Notes: generated by a model from the letters alone, not told the origin. DNA of 11,419 bases from Oscillospiraceae bacterium (GCA_900768245.1 CAAGCE010000109.1:1-11419); one strand, 5' to 3'; counted from the stretch's first letter, positions 1-7,457 are shown. A program made the numbers and translations.

Positions 1-195
1 AATAAGCAGAAATTCATTTCGCAGGTCATGACAAGCAAGACACCCGAAAGAACCTGCGCTGATATGGACGAGACTGCTCTTGATTATGCCGAGGTAAAGG
101 CTTTGTGCGCAGGCAATCCAAACACAACAAGAAGAGCTTACGAAAAAGGGCGATTTTACGTTGTTTATGCCAAAGGGCATCACCAATTTGTGTGA
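1..195 (+). pseudogene. 3' remnant of a conjugative-element SNF2/DEAD helicase-methylase protein
   Basis: The reading frame is open from the left edge to TGA at 193-195 and gives 64 residues. The first part contains QVMTSKTPER and the segment DETALDYAEVKALCAGNP. From memory this resembles the conserved 'Q(I/V)MTSKSP...DE..L.YAE(I/V)KAL..GNP' stretch of the very large helicase / N-6 DNA methylase proteins of Firmicutes integrative conjugative elements. In those proteins the sequence continues for several hundred residues after GNP. Here it changes abruptly to an unrelated tail (NTTRRAYEKGRFYVVYAKG...) and stops inside a terminator hairpin. I infer a truncated, non-functional end left by a deletion or insertion. 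The gene start lies outside the window, so a complete but shorter gene cannot be excluded. No zinc, membrane or catalytic motif is visible in this piece. Confidence 0.55.
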
Positions 196-212
196 TGCCC
201 TTTGGCATTTTT
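167..212 (+). terminator. Strong intrinsic terminator
   Basis: A perfect 17-base-pair stem is formed by 167-183 and 192-208, with an 8-base loop (184-191) and a T-run at 208-212. Each arm is itself nearly self-complementary (ATGCC-AAAG-GGCAT on the left). The TGA of the upstream remnant ORF lies at the loop-side end of the right arm, so the ORF ends inside the hairpin. It should block readthrough into the regulator gene. Confidence 0.85.
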
Positions 213-281
213 AATGTTCAGTCTAATATTTGCTTAAAAGATGAAAACACTGTTTGATTTTCATTTATTGAATATGTCTTG

Positions 282-310
282 TTGCAAAAAAATACCGGAT
301 ATGATATAAT
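282..310 (+). promoter_or_regulatory. Promoter of the LytTR regulator gene
   Basis: The -35 element is TTGCAA (282-287, four of six consensus bases). A 17-base spacer follows, then a perfect TATAAT at 305-310, preceded by an extended -10 TG (302-303). Transcription would start near 317, about 26 bases before the ATG of the response regulator. It lies after the terminator at 167-212, so the regulator is transcribed independently of upstream sequence. Confidence 0.75.
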
Positions 311-342
311 TAAAAAAATCCAAACATTTCAAGGTGAACTCA

Positions 343-1047
343 ATGCCATTAACAATAGCAATATGCGATGATAACGAAGATCAGATAAAAGAACTGCGGC
401 GGCTTCTTGGAGAATGGTCCGCAAACAAGCCTTTTGCACTCAATATAGATGAATACATAAGTGCGGAAAGCTTCCTGTTTTCATATCCCGATAAGCCTTG
501 CGACCTTATCCTGCTGGATATTGAAATGAAGCGGCTGAACGGTATGGGGCTTGCAAAAAAGCTGCGCTCGGACGGGAATATGCTGCCGATAATTTTCATT
601 ACGGGATATTCCGAATATATGAGCGACGGCTACGAGGTAGAAGCTCTTCATTATCTGCTGAAGCCAGTTGACAAATCAAAGCTTTTTGCAGTACTTGACC
701 GATACATAAAGCGTCATACTCCCGAAAATGAGATTATGCTCAACTGCGATGAGGGAAGTATGCACGTTTCGCCCGATATGGTCGTTTTCTGCGAAGCTGT
801 GGGCAAGAAAACTCATGTGCATTTGCGGGATAATGTCATTGTCTGCAATTCGGGGATAAGCGCTGTGAAAAATATGCTGCCCGAAGAATTTGTTTTCTGT
901 CACCGTTCGTATATCGTGAATATGCGGTATGTTCGCAGCATTGGCAAGACGGATATTATGCTTGACAGCGGTGAAAAAAATCCGCTTTCACGGAGGCTTT
1001 ATAAGGAAGTTAATGAGAGGTTTATTAGATATTATACGAAAAATTGA
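343..1047 (+). CDS. LytTR-family DNA-binding response regulator (AgrA/BlpR type)
   Basis: This 234-residue cytoplasmic transcription factor is phosphorylated by a partner kinase. Residues 1-120 are a receiver domain: acidic pocket CDDN near 8-11, phospho-acceptor Asp59 in LILLDIEM, switch Thr87 in FITGY, and conserved Lys107 in LLKPVD. Residues about 133-234 are a LytTR domain, recognised by the late FCHRSYIVNMRYV segment. LytTR domains bind pairs of short direct repeats in DNA. Start choice: ATG 343 lies 5 bases after AAGGTGA (331-337). A GTG at 334 is in frame but lies inside this ribosome binding site, so I reject it. The kinase gene follows after 138 bases. By context it probably controls the ABC genes at 2006-5776 and perhaps itself; that target is inferred. 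Confidence 0.93.
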   Translation: MPLTIAICDDNEDQIKELRRLLGEWSANKPFALNIDEYISAESFLFSYPDKPCDLILLDIEMKRLNGMGLAKKLRSDGNMLPIIFITGYSEYMSDGYEVEALHYLLKPVDKSKLFAVLDRYIKRHTPENEIMLNCDEGSMHVSPDMVVFCEAVGKKTHVHLRDNVIVCNSGISAVKNMLPEEFVFCHRSYIVNMRYVRSIGKTDIMLDSGEKNPLSRRLYKEVNERFIRYYTKN

Positions 1048-1112
1048 CAGTTGACCTCAACATTTAATGGTTGACAGTTAATAGTTAACAGTTAAGGTGT
1101 CGCCTGCGGCGA
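1044..1112 (+). repeat. ACAGTTA-type repeat cluster with GC hairpin
   Basis: The gap between regulator and kinase genes holds ACAGTTGAC (1047-1055) and then three tandem 7-base units ACAGTTA/ATAGTTA/ACAGTTA (1074-1094). A small hairpin TCGCC-TGC-GGCGA follows (1100-1112). There is no T-run after the hairpin, so it is not a typical terminator. The copy at 1088-1096, ACAGTTAAG, equals the 9-base AgrA half-site as I remember it from staphylococci, and the neighbouring gene encodes a LytTR protein. The same kind of sequence is also, from memory, a dispersed intergenic repeat in Ruminococcus-type genomes. Which explanation holds cannot be decided here. Confidence 0.5.
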
Positions 1113-1185
1113 AATATTTATAATAGATCTGCAAAACAGATACCAAAATTTTTAATTACCATTTCATATGTTGAAAGGATTAACT

Positions 1186-1917
1186 ATGAAAATAGCAATA
1201 ATCATCGGTGCGGCAATACTATTTATTGCCGTCTGCATTACGGTATTTTTCCTCCTCCGCCGCACCCTATACAATATGATAGACCGCCGGATAGAACGGT
1301 TTCAGAGTGAGCTTATTGAAAAGCAGGTGCGTGAGATACAGAATATGTACCGTCAGGTGCGTGGTTGGCGGCACGATTACCGTAACCACATAAACAATAT
1401 GAAAATACAGCTTTCCGAGGGCAACTACGATAAGCTGTCCGACTATCTGAACGAGCTTGCGGACGATCTTGACACGGTGGATACCGTAATAAAGACTGGC
1501 AATGTTATGGCGGACGCTATCCTCAACAGCAAGCTGAATGTTGCGGAGAAAATGAACATAAAGCTTAACGTGAAAGCGAATGTTCCCGACAAGCTGCCTA
1601 TGAGCGATGTTGAGCTTTGTTCGATGCTTGGAAATATACTGGATAACGCAGTTGAAGCCTGCGGCACGCTTCCAGAAGAGGAACGTTTTATGCGTGTGTA
1701 TATCGGCAAGCTGAAAGGGCAGCTGTATCTTTCTGTGCAGAACTCCGCAGGAAAAGTGCGCAAGTCGAAAAATACATATCTCTCCACCAAAGATGGCGAA
1801 CACGGCTATGGATTATTCCGAATTGACAGAGTTGCCAAAAAGTACGGCGGATATGTCAATCGTCAGAACGAGGAAGGCGTGTTTGCGACGGAAATAATGG
1901 TGCCGCTTAGCGGTTAG
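1186..1917 (+). CDS. GHKL-type sensor histidine kinase (AgrC-like catalytic core, single membrane helix)
   Basis: This 243-residue membrane-anchored kinase is the likely phosphodonor of the regulator encoded just upstream. There is one N-terminal hydrophobic helix at about residues 3-24, then a coiled linker (25-58). The phospho-acceptor motif RHDYRNH has His63. The GHKL ATPase domain includes the N-box LGNILDNAVEAC (Asn150, Asn154) and the G-box HGYGLFRI around 206-213. Start choice: ATG 1186 lies 6 bases after GAAAGGA (1173-1179). An upstream in-frame ATG at 1168 lacks such a site. AgrC-type kinases usually carry five to seven membrane helices for peptide sensing; this one keeps only one, so it may sense membrane state or rely on another protein. 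No good promoter is seen in the gap, so I infer co-transcription with the regulator. A strong terminator follows. Confidence 0.9.
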   Translation: MKIAIIIGAAILFIAVCITVFFLLRRTLYNMIDRRIERFQSELIEKQVREIQNMYRQVRGWRHDYRNHINNMKIQLSEGNYDKLSDYLNELADDLDTVDTVIKTGNVMADAILNSKLNVAEKMNIKLNVKANVPDKLPMSDVELCSMLGNILDNAVEACGTLPEEERFMRVYIGKLKGQLYLSVQNSAGKVRKSKNTYLSTKDGEHGYGLFRIDRVAKKYGGYVNRQNEEGVFATEIMVPLSG

Positions 1918-1940
1918 TTGTACCATTCGTTCTGTATTTT

Positions 1941-1978
1941 GACCGTTCGTTCCGAGATCGGCACGGACGGTCTTTTTT
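1941..1978 (+). terminator. Intrinsic terminator after the two-component genes
   Basis: A stem of 14 positions per arm (1941-1954 with 1959-1972, one mismatch and one G-T pair) closes a 4-base loop and is followed by six T (1973-1978). It lies between kinase and transporter genes. The transporter must therefore be reached by readthrough or have a promoter that I cannot identify in the short gap after it. Confidence 0.85.
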
Positions 1979-2005
1979 GTGGTATGATGAATGCGAGGTG
2001 AGATT

Positions 2006-3853
2006 ATGGTAAAGGTAACAAAATGGGACAGGAAAAAGAAGAAAGAGGATCGGGCAAAGTATCGTGCCGAGATAAAAAAGCGAAAGTATGGCATTATCCC
2101 GAACCTTATCTATATTATGCGTGAGATACACGGTATGGACAAGCTGATGTTTTTTACCTGCTTCGTTTTTGCATTCAGCAACTATTTTGCAAGGCTTTGC
2201 GCAACATTTACGGACAAATATGTGGTAGAGCTTGCCGAGGCAGGCTTCGGAAACACAAAACTGCTCATTATCTGTATTGCTCTTATTGTCGGAAACAGAG
2301 TGTTCGGCACTCTTCTCAATACAGCAGGAAATTATCAGGGATTTATCGGATTTAGTAATATATGCAATCGTTTTCTTCTTAATGTCATGCACAAAAATAT
2401 GACAACGGATTACGAAAACAACGAAAAAACGCAGACAAGCGACAAATTAAACAAAGCCATTGACAGTCTGAATGTTATTGGCGTAAATGCTGCACTTAAT
2501 ATTCGAGGAACTATACGCCACACGCTTGAGGTTTTTACATACGCCGCACTGCTGACATTTCTTGATATTCGTATGCTTCCGATAATCATTCTTCCTCCCG
2601 TTGCTTGTTTTTTTATCGAACGGCACAAAATGAACTGGGTATGGAATATGGAGAACAACTGGGTGAAAATTGACCGCCAGCTTAATTATGTTCAAATTGA
2701 AAGCGGAAGCTTTTCCAATGCAAAGGACGTTCGCATATTTGGTATGCAGGAGTGGTTTGAAAAGGCTTTTTCCCGTTCTCTCGATAAACTGCTCAACTGG
2801 CGCAAACAACAAGATGCATGGGAATTCCGCCACGATCTTTTATCGGCAGCAGTAAACTTTATCGGCAATTTCGGCGCATACGGCTATCTGATATGGCTTG
2901 TTGTGAATGACGGTATCGGCGCAGGAGATTTTGTGCTGTATTTTAATGCGATATTCAAGCTGAAAGAAGCCACAAGCGAATGGTGCAACAATATGTCGGG
3001 CTATCAATGGATATCGGGCAATATAAACAACTATCGTGAATATCTTGAAATGGAGGACAGCACCAATCGTGGAAAGGGCAAGCCCGTTCCCAAGGGTGAA
3101 TGTGAAATAGAATTCCGCAATGTTACTTACACCTACGGAGGTGCCGAAAAGCCTACGCTTAATAATCTGTCGTTTACACTTCATAAGGGTGAAAAGCTGG
3201 CGCTTGTGGGACTTAACGGCGCAGGAAAAACTACGATAGTAAAGCTTATGTGCGGACTTTATGACCCTACCGAGGGTGAGATCCTGCTCAATGGCGTAAA
3301 TGTGAAGGAATATAACCGTGATGAATATTTCGGGCTTTTCTCGGCTGTATTTCAGGATATTTCACTTCTGGCGGTAAGTGTTGAGGAAAACATTACGGGA
3401 CAAACCGAAGATAAATGTGACCGTGAAAAGCTGATCGACTGCATGAAAAAATCGGGAATATACGATAAAACAATGACTCTTCCCGAGCAGGAAAAAACAT
3501 TGCTTGTTCGTTCGGTTTATCAGAATTCAGTTGACCTTTCGGGCGGCGAAAAGCAGAAGCTTGCACTTGCAAAGGCTCTGTATAAAGGTGCTCCAATACT
3601 TCTTCTTGACGAACCTACGGCGGCGCTTGACGCTGTTGCGGAACAGCAGATGTATATGAATTATCTTGAATTTTCAAAGGCAAGGTCAAGTGTTTTCATT
3701 TCGCACAGGCTTGCTTCAACACGTTTCTGCGACCGAATCATTATGATAGAAAACGGCGGTATAATCGAGTGCGGAACTCACACCGAGCTTATGAAGCTTA
3801 ACGGCAAATATGCAGAGCTTTTTAAGCTTCAGAGCAGCTACTATAATGATTGA
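2006..3853 (+). CDS. ABC transporter half-molecule, permease plus ATPase (exporter, subunit 1)
   Basis: This 615-residue fused exporter subunit has a Lys-rich cytoplasmic N-terminus (about 1-40). A membrane domain with several hydrophobic segments lies between about 45 and 320 (near 47-60, 85-103, 172-202 and 280-305). A C-terminal nucleotide-binding domain follows: Walker A GLNGAGKTT at 402-410, Q-loop Gln450, signature LSGGE at 511-515, Walker B LLLDEP with catalytic Glu at about 536, and switch His567. All key residues are intact. Start: ATG 2006, 4 bases after GAGGTGA (1995-2001), is preferred to in-frame ATG 1991, which precedes that site. The next gene encodes a similar subunit 33 bases downstream, so the two probably form a heterodimer. 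The substrate is unknown; proximity to a LytTR/GHKL system suggests a peptide or antimicrobial. No C39 peptidase domain is present. Confidence 0.93.
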   Translation: MVKVTKWDRKKKKEDRAKYRAEIKKRKYGIIPNLIYIMREIHGMDKLMFFTCFVFAFSNYFARLCATFTDKYVVELAEAGFGNTKLLIICIALIVGNRVFGTLLNTAGNYQGFIGFSNICNRFLLNVMHKNMTTDYENNEKTQTSDKLNKAIDSLNVIGVNAALNIRGTIRHTLEVFTYAALLTFLDIRMLPIIILPPVACFFIERHKMNWVWNMENNWVKIDRQLNYVQIESGSFSNAKDVRIFGMQEWFEKAFSRSLDKLLNWRKQQDAWEFRHDLLSAAVNFIGNFGAYGYLIWLVVNDGIGAGDFVLYFNAIFKLKEATSEWCNNMSGYQWISGNINNYREYLEMEDSTNRGKGKPVPKGECEIEFRNVTYTYGGAEKPTLNNLSFTLHKGEKLALVGLNGAGKTTIVKLMCGLYDPTEGEILLNGVNVKEYNRDEYFGLFSAVFQDISLLAVSVEENITGQTEDKCDREKLIDCMKKSGIYDKTMTLPEQEKTLLVRSVYQNSVDLSGGEKQKLALAKALYKGAPILLLDEPTAALDAVAEQQMYMNYLEFSKARSSVFISHRLASTRFCDRIIMIENGGIIECGTHTELMKLNGKYAELFKLQSSYYND

Positions 3854-3886
3854 AAATGACAATGGATAATTTTTTCGGAGGATATT

Positions 3887-5776
3887 ATGAGTGAAAATAA
3901 AATGCCGTTAAAGGAACGTTTCGGAATAATCAAGCGCACGATAAAGCTTATTGAAAAGGCTGATAAAGGACATATCCGCAGAAATTTTGTTGATAAAATA
4001 CCTGATATCATATCCACATTTTCGGGAATTTTTCTTGCCTCGCTTATAATTGACGGTGTAACGGATGGAAAGCCAGCGGAATATCTGCTGACAGCAGCTG
4101 CGGTAGTGTGCGGAATAGAACTTATATCCGTGCTTATTCAGGTGATAAACAATAAAAACAAACAGGCACACGGCACACTTTATTATAGAAATGTTGAGCG
4201 TATGATCTGCAGAAAAGTGCTTGATATGGATTATTCAAAGATCGAGGATATCGAAACTCAGAATAAGCTCGATAATGCCAAGACATATATTTACAATAGC
4301 AATACAGGCATTCCTGCATTAACGGGTCACCTGTCGGCGGTCATGTCAGGAATTGTTCAAATTTGTCTGGGTTTTGCATTGGCTGCTCCCGTGCTATTTG
4401 TAAATTCGGCTGCGGTAACGGATATTCACAGCTTTTTGATGTCGGGCTGGGGAGCTGCGACACTGCTTATTTTCTGCGGTGCGCTTGAAATATTTCAGGC
4501 AGCTGCGCTAAATCCGCAAGCAGAAAAATATATGGATCAGATGTACACCGACCCTAAAATATTGCAGGCGGAAAGAGAAAGGTCATTTTATAGGTGGCAT
4601 ACGACCTACAATTACCGAAACGGAAAAGAGATAAGACTTTACGGTGAACAGCAGCTTATTGAGAAAAAATTTCTAACAGCTCATGAAACTGTGGTAGATA
4701 AGATTTTGCAAACATTTTTCAAAACTTCCGAATACACTTTTATAATGAATTTATGTGATCTGCTGTCTAAGCTTGTTTTATACGGATTTGCGATCTATCG
4801 TGCGGTCAATGGGTCAATGTCGGCAGGTGATGTTATCATATTTGTTATGTGTTTTATCAGAATACAGTATGCATTTGAAAGCATTTCCGATAACTTAGGC
4901 AGTCTGCTTACAAAATCGCAGATGTGGAAACAGCTGTATGACTTTCTCGACATTCCCGATGAAAAATACCAAGGCACTATCCCAACCGAAAAGCGTGATG
5001 ATAACGAGTATGAATTTGAGTTCAAACACGTCTGGTTCAAATATCCCGACAGCGAGGAATACACTCTCAAAGACATAAATCTGAAATGGCGGATAGGCGA
5101 GAAAATGGCTCTTGTGGGTAAGAACGGCTGCGGAAAATCCACGCTTGTGAAGCTGCTTTGCAGGCTGTACGATCCCACCGAGGGCGAGATAACGCTCAAC
5201 GGAATTGACATCAGAAAATACAAATACGAAGAGTACATGGAACTTTTCTCGGTGGTGTTTCAGGACAGCAAGCTGTTTTCGTTCAGCCTTGCGGAGAATG
5301 TTGCTGCCGACACGGAGTATGATGCCGAGCGTGTGACCGACTGCGTTATCCGTGCTGGACTTGGCGACCGTCTTAAAACTATGGAGAACGGCATTGAAAC
5401 CTGTCTTTACAAGGACTTTGATGAGAACGGTGTGGAGATCTCGGGCGGTGAGGCGCAGAAGCTATGCCTTGCAAGGGCGATATACAAAGGTTCACCGTTT
5501 ATAGTTCTCGACGAACCGACAGCGGCGCTTGACCCTATCTCCGAATATGATATTTACACCAAATTCAACGGTATTGTCGGAACAAGAACGGCTATCTATA
5601 TTTCTCACCGTCTGTCCTCTTGCCGTTTTTGTGATGAGATAACCGTTATGGATAACGGAAGTATCGCCGAGCGTGGTTCGCACGATGAACTGCTTGGTAA
5701 GGACGGCGTTTACAAGGAATTGTGGACTGCTCAGGCGGAGTATTATAAGGATACGGCGGGGGAGCTGTTTGCGTAA
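3887..5776 (+). CDS. ABC transporter half-molecule, permease plus ATPase (exporter, subunit 2)
   Basis: This 629-residue partner of the upstream subunit has hydrophobic segments near residues 40-56, 66-86, 152-172, 187-206 and 286-325. Its ATPase domain has Walker A GKNGCGKST (411-419), Gln459 in the Q-loop, signature ISGGE (518-522), Walker B IVLDEP with Glu543, and His574 in the switch. The signature varies from LSGGE only at its first residue, and nothing suggests a dead site. ATG 3887 follows CGGAGGA (3876-3882) by 4 bases, so the start is secure. It is co-transcribed with subunit 1 (33-base gap) and followed by a terminator at 5801-5843. The last 87 codons (5513-5776) recur as a decayed copy at 7092-7355. 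By role it should export the same unknown cargo as subunit 1. Confidence 0.93.
   Translation: MSENKMPLKERFGIIKRTIKLIEKADKGHIRRNFVDKIPDIISTFSGIFLASLIIDGVTDGKPAEYLLTAAAVVCGIELISVLIQVINNKNKQAHGTLYYRNVERMICRKVLDMDYSKIEDIETQNKLDNAKTYIYNSNTGIPALTGHLSAVMSGIVQICLGFALAAPVLFVNSAAVTDIHSFLMSGWGAATLLIFCGALEIFQAAALNPQAEKYMDQMYTDPKILQAERERSFYRWHTTYNYRNGKEIRLYGEQQLIEKKFLTAHETVVDKILQTFFKTSEYTFIMNLCDLLSKLVLYGFAIYRAVNGSMSAGDVIIFVMCFIRIQYAFESISDNLGSLLTKSQMWKQLYDFLDIPDEKYQGTIPTEKRDDNEYEFEFKHVWFKYPDSEEYTLKDINLKWRIGEKMALVGKNGCGKSTLVKLLCRLYDPTEGEITLNGIDIRKYKYEEYMELFSVVFQDSKLFSFSLAENVAADTEYDAERVTDCVIRAGLGDRLKTMENGIETCLYKDFDENGVEISGGEAQKLCLARAIYKGSPFIVLDEPTAALDPISEYDIYTKFNGIVGTRTAIYISHRLSSCRFCDEITVMDNGSIAERGSHDELLGKDGVYKELWTAQAEYYKDTAGELFA
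5513..5776 (+). repeat. Left copy of a 264-base direct repeat (3' end of ABC subunit 2)
   Basis: This segment, from Glu543 of subunit 2 to its stop, aligns without gaps to 7092-7355. Counting by eye I find about 38 differences in 264 bases (about 86% identity), most at third codon positions. It therefore looks like the end of a related paralogous gene rather than a very recent exact duplication. The two copies bracket the HEPN-like cassette. Confidence 0.85.
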
Positions 5777-5800
5777 TACAAATAAATATTATAACTTATA

Positions 5801-5843
5801 AGCCTACTGTACCATATATTATTTTCAGTAGGCTATCTTTTTT
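5801..5843 (+). terminator. Intrinsic terminator of the ABC operon
   Basis: A perfect 9-base-pair stem, AGCCTACTG (5801-5809) with CAGTAGGCT (5826-5834), encloses a 16-base AT-rich loop. Six T follow at 5838-5843. It lies 24 bases after the stop of ABC subunit 2. Confidence 0.8.
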
Positions 5844-5944
5844 ACTTCAAACGTATTGGCGATGTTTTCAAAGTGTGATTTATAGCGAATATGTTCGTTT
5901 GGCGGAATATTTACATAAAACAAATTATCGGATTATTGTCTTAT

Positions 5945-5973
5945 TTGACATATACAACACAATATGGTATAAT
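5945..5973 (+). promoter_or_regulatory. Consensus sigma-70 type promoter of the zinc-ribbon/HEPN-like gene
   Basis: TTGACA (5945-5950) and TATAAT (5968-5973) are both perfect and separated by 17 bases. An extended -10 TG sits at 5965-5966. Transcription would begin near 5980, leaving a leader of about 80 bases before the TTG start at 6064. It is the strongest promoter in the window and implies high basal transcription unless repressed. The leader contains the 8-base palindrome TAATATTA just after the expected start point. Confidence 0.88.
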
Positions 5974-6063
5974 TAACAATAATAATATTACTGTCAGAAT
6001 AGTCAACCGCTTTTGACGACTCATGATAATTATATATCAATATTACTTATCGGAGGTACAAAA

Positions 6064-7035
6064 TTGAATTTAGAGCAAAATGAATTATACACAATGATTG
6101 ACGAAAAATTTATTGATAGTTTTCAGGGTAATCACTTAACATTTATGAAAAAATATTATTATAAATATTATTATGATTATTGTGTTTTTCATCATAGAAA
6201 ACCCTTGCAAGAATCTGAATTTTATAGAAATATGCATAGACGACGCATAAAACTTTACCAATTATGCTGTCCATATTGTAGAACTATACTTTTATTTGTT
6301 CATGATACAAAAATGCATGGAAAAGATTCATGCTTAAATTATTGCTGCAACTGTGGGAGAACTTCAACACTAAAAAATATAATCAATCAAATAAGTAGGT
6401 ACAAGCGTTTTTCATACATCAATAGCATTGGACTAAAAACTATTAAAGAACAGAATCCTGAAAAAGAAGACTGGCTTATTGGATATGATTGTTATCAATT
6501 TGAGCTTATTGAATTAGCTTCGATTATTGAGATTATTTTTCGAGATTATTTTGAAGCATTAATATACATAAGCAATTATGGAATAGAAAATGAATATATT
6601 CGTAAAATTATAAAAATGCACACTGGAAATGATTTTATGAACATAGAGAAAGCTAATAATAATTTTAAAAAAGCTTTTAATATTGATCTAAAGAGTCATC
6701 TTGAAAAAGGTATATGGAATGATCTACTAGATATAGTAAATATCAGAAATATGGTTGTTCATAATAATGGAATGGTGGATAATCATTTTAAATCAACCAA
6801 AAGTTACGAACGAACCAAGAAAAAAATTAATGGTGACTTATTCAAGCTAGAACGAGCTGATATAAACAAATATTTATCAAGTGTAATTTATGCTGTAACA
6901 ATTATTTCAAATTTATATTTAGAATACTACTATGAACATCAAAGTAAAGTTATAGCAAATCATTATTTTAATATGTATCCTTCAACTAATGAAATAAAAC
7001 TTCCTTCATCAGAAGAAAGTGAAAACAATTCATAA
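6064..7035 (+). CDS. Zinc-ribbon protein with C-terminal HEPN-like R-x4-H motif (putative ribonuclease)
   Basis: I do not recognise a named family for this 323-residue protein. A Tyr-rich basic N-terminus is followed by a likely zinc ribbon: C69-P-Y-C72 and C94-x2-C97, with C90 and C95 as extra cysteines. Residues about 145-290 are helical. They contain a long amphipathic helix (FELIELASIIEIIFRDYFEA), then IRNMVVHNNG at 227-236. Arg228-Asn229-x3-His233 fits the R-[polar]-x3-H active-site motif of HEPN-domain ribonucleases, found in many toxins and anti-phage proteins. HEPN assignment and RNA cleavage are inferred. Start: GGAGGT (6052-6057) lies 6 bases before TTG 6064. An upstream in-frame TTG at 6013 has no such site. 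The gene is very AT-rich, has its own promoter and terminator, no operon partner, and points toward the Septu-like genes. Membrane segments are absent. Confidence 0.75.
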   Translation: MNLEQNELYTMIDEKFIDSFQGNHLTFMKKYYYKYYYDYCVFHHRKPLQESEFYRNMHRRRIKLYQLCCPYCRTILLFVHDTKMHGKDSCLNYCCNCGRTSTLKNIINQISRYKRFSYINSIGLKTIKEQNPEKEDWLIGYDCYQFELIELASIIEIIFRDYFEALIYISNYGIENEYIRKIIKMHTGNDFMNIEKANNNFKKAFNIDLKSHLEKGIWNDLLDIVNIRNMVVHNNGMVDNHFKSTKSYERTKKKINGDLFKLERADINKYLSSVIYAVTIISNLYLEYYYEHQSKVIANHYFNMYPSTNEIKLPSSEESENNS

Positions 7036-7037
7036 GA

Positions 7038-7091
7038 GTCACTGTCAAGGTTGTCTTCGACATTCGTTTTAATCTTGACAGCGACTTTTTT
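7038..7091 (+). terminator. Intrinsic terminator of the zinc-ribbon/HEPN-like gene
   Basis: The left arm 7038-7049 pairs with 7074-7085 (12 positions, one mismatch) around a 24-base loop. Six T follow at 7086-7091. The T-run ends at the very base before the duplicated ABC sequence begins (7092), so it marks the right end of the cassette. Confidence 0.75.
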
Positions 7092-7355
7092 GAGCCGACA
7101 GCTACTCTTGACCCCATCTCCGAGAATGACATCTACACCAAATTCAACGGAATAGTTGGAACAAGGACGGCTATCTACATTTCCCACTGCCTGTCCTCCT
7201 GCCGCTTCTGCGATGAGATAATTGTTATGGAGGACGGACATATCGCCGAGTGAGGTTCGCACGATGAACTGCTTAGCAATGGCGGCGTTTACAAGGAGCT
7301 ATGGACTGCTCAGGCGGAGTATTATAAGGATACTGCCGGGGAGCTGTTTGCGTAA
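7092..7355 (+). pseudogene. Decayed 3' fragment of an ABC transporter ATP-binding gene (paralogue of subunit 2)
   Basis: The frame reads EPTATLDPISENDIYTKFNG at the start and ends KDTAGELFA-stop. It is collinear, without gaps, with residues 543-629 of the ABC protein ending at 5776. There is no start codon, membrane domain, Walker A or signature. An in-frame TGA at 7251-7253 replaces an Arg codon, and the conserved ISHR after the switch His has become ISHC. About 11 of 87 residues differ, while most base differences are silent. The source was therefore a working paralogous gene that was truncated and then began to decay. The terminator at 7417-7457 may have belonged to that lost gene. Confidence 0.88.
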
Positions 7356-7416
7356 AAAGAATGTTTTGGGTGTTCTGCCATTTTTTATGAAACTGACTTG
7401 GCTTATTTATGAAGTT

Positions 7417-7457
7417 GCCCTCTTATGGTATTTCTATTATACCGTAAGAGGGCTTTT
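7417..7457 (+). terminator. Long-stem intrinsic terminator behind the ABC remnant
   Basis: A 15-base stem (7417-7431 with 7439-7453, one G-T pair) closes a 7-base loop and is followed by TTTT. On the minus strand the hairpin is not followed by T, so it acts mainly for plus-strand transcription. It would also insulate the convergent HNH gene that ends at 7508. The rest of 7356-7507 contains no supported gene. Confidence 0.75.

Noticed and set aside
241..309. Short plus-strand ORF of 22 codons with a Cys-Cys pair, considered as an inducer peptide for the kinase
   Set aside because: It has no proper ribosome binding site, overlaps the promoter of the regulator gene through its -10 box, and lacks a leader/core pattern.
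1100..1112. Hairpin TCGCC-TGC-GGCGA as a terminator between regulator and kinase
   Set aside because: Only five base pairs and no T-run follow, so transcription probably continues into the kinase gene.
1267..1803. Minus-strand 178-codon ORF opposite the histidine kinase
   Set aside because: It is a frame shadow of a well-supported gene. The opposite strand carries all expected kinase motifs, and this ORF has no domain or start signal.
1980..1988. Extended -10 like TGGTATGAT before ABC subunit 1
   Set aside because: There is no -35 element at 16-18 bases, and the start point would fall at or inside the ribosome binding site. I do not count it as a promoter.
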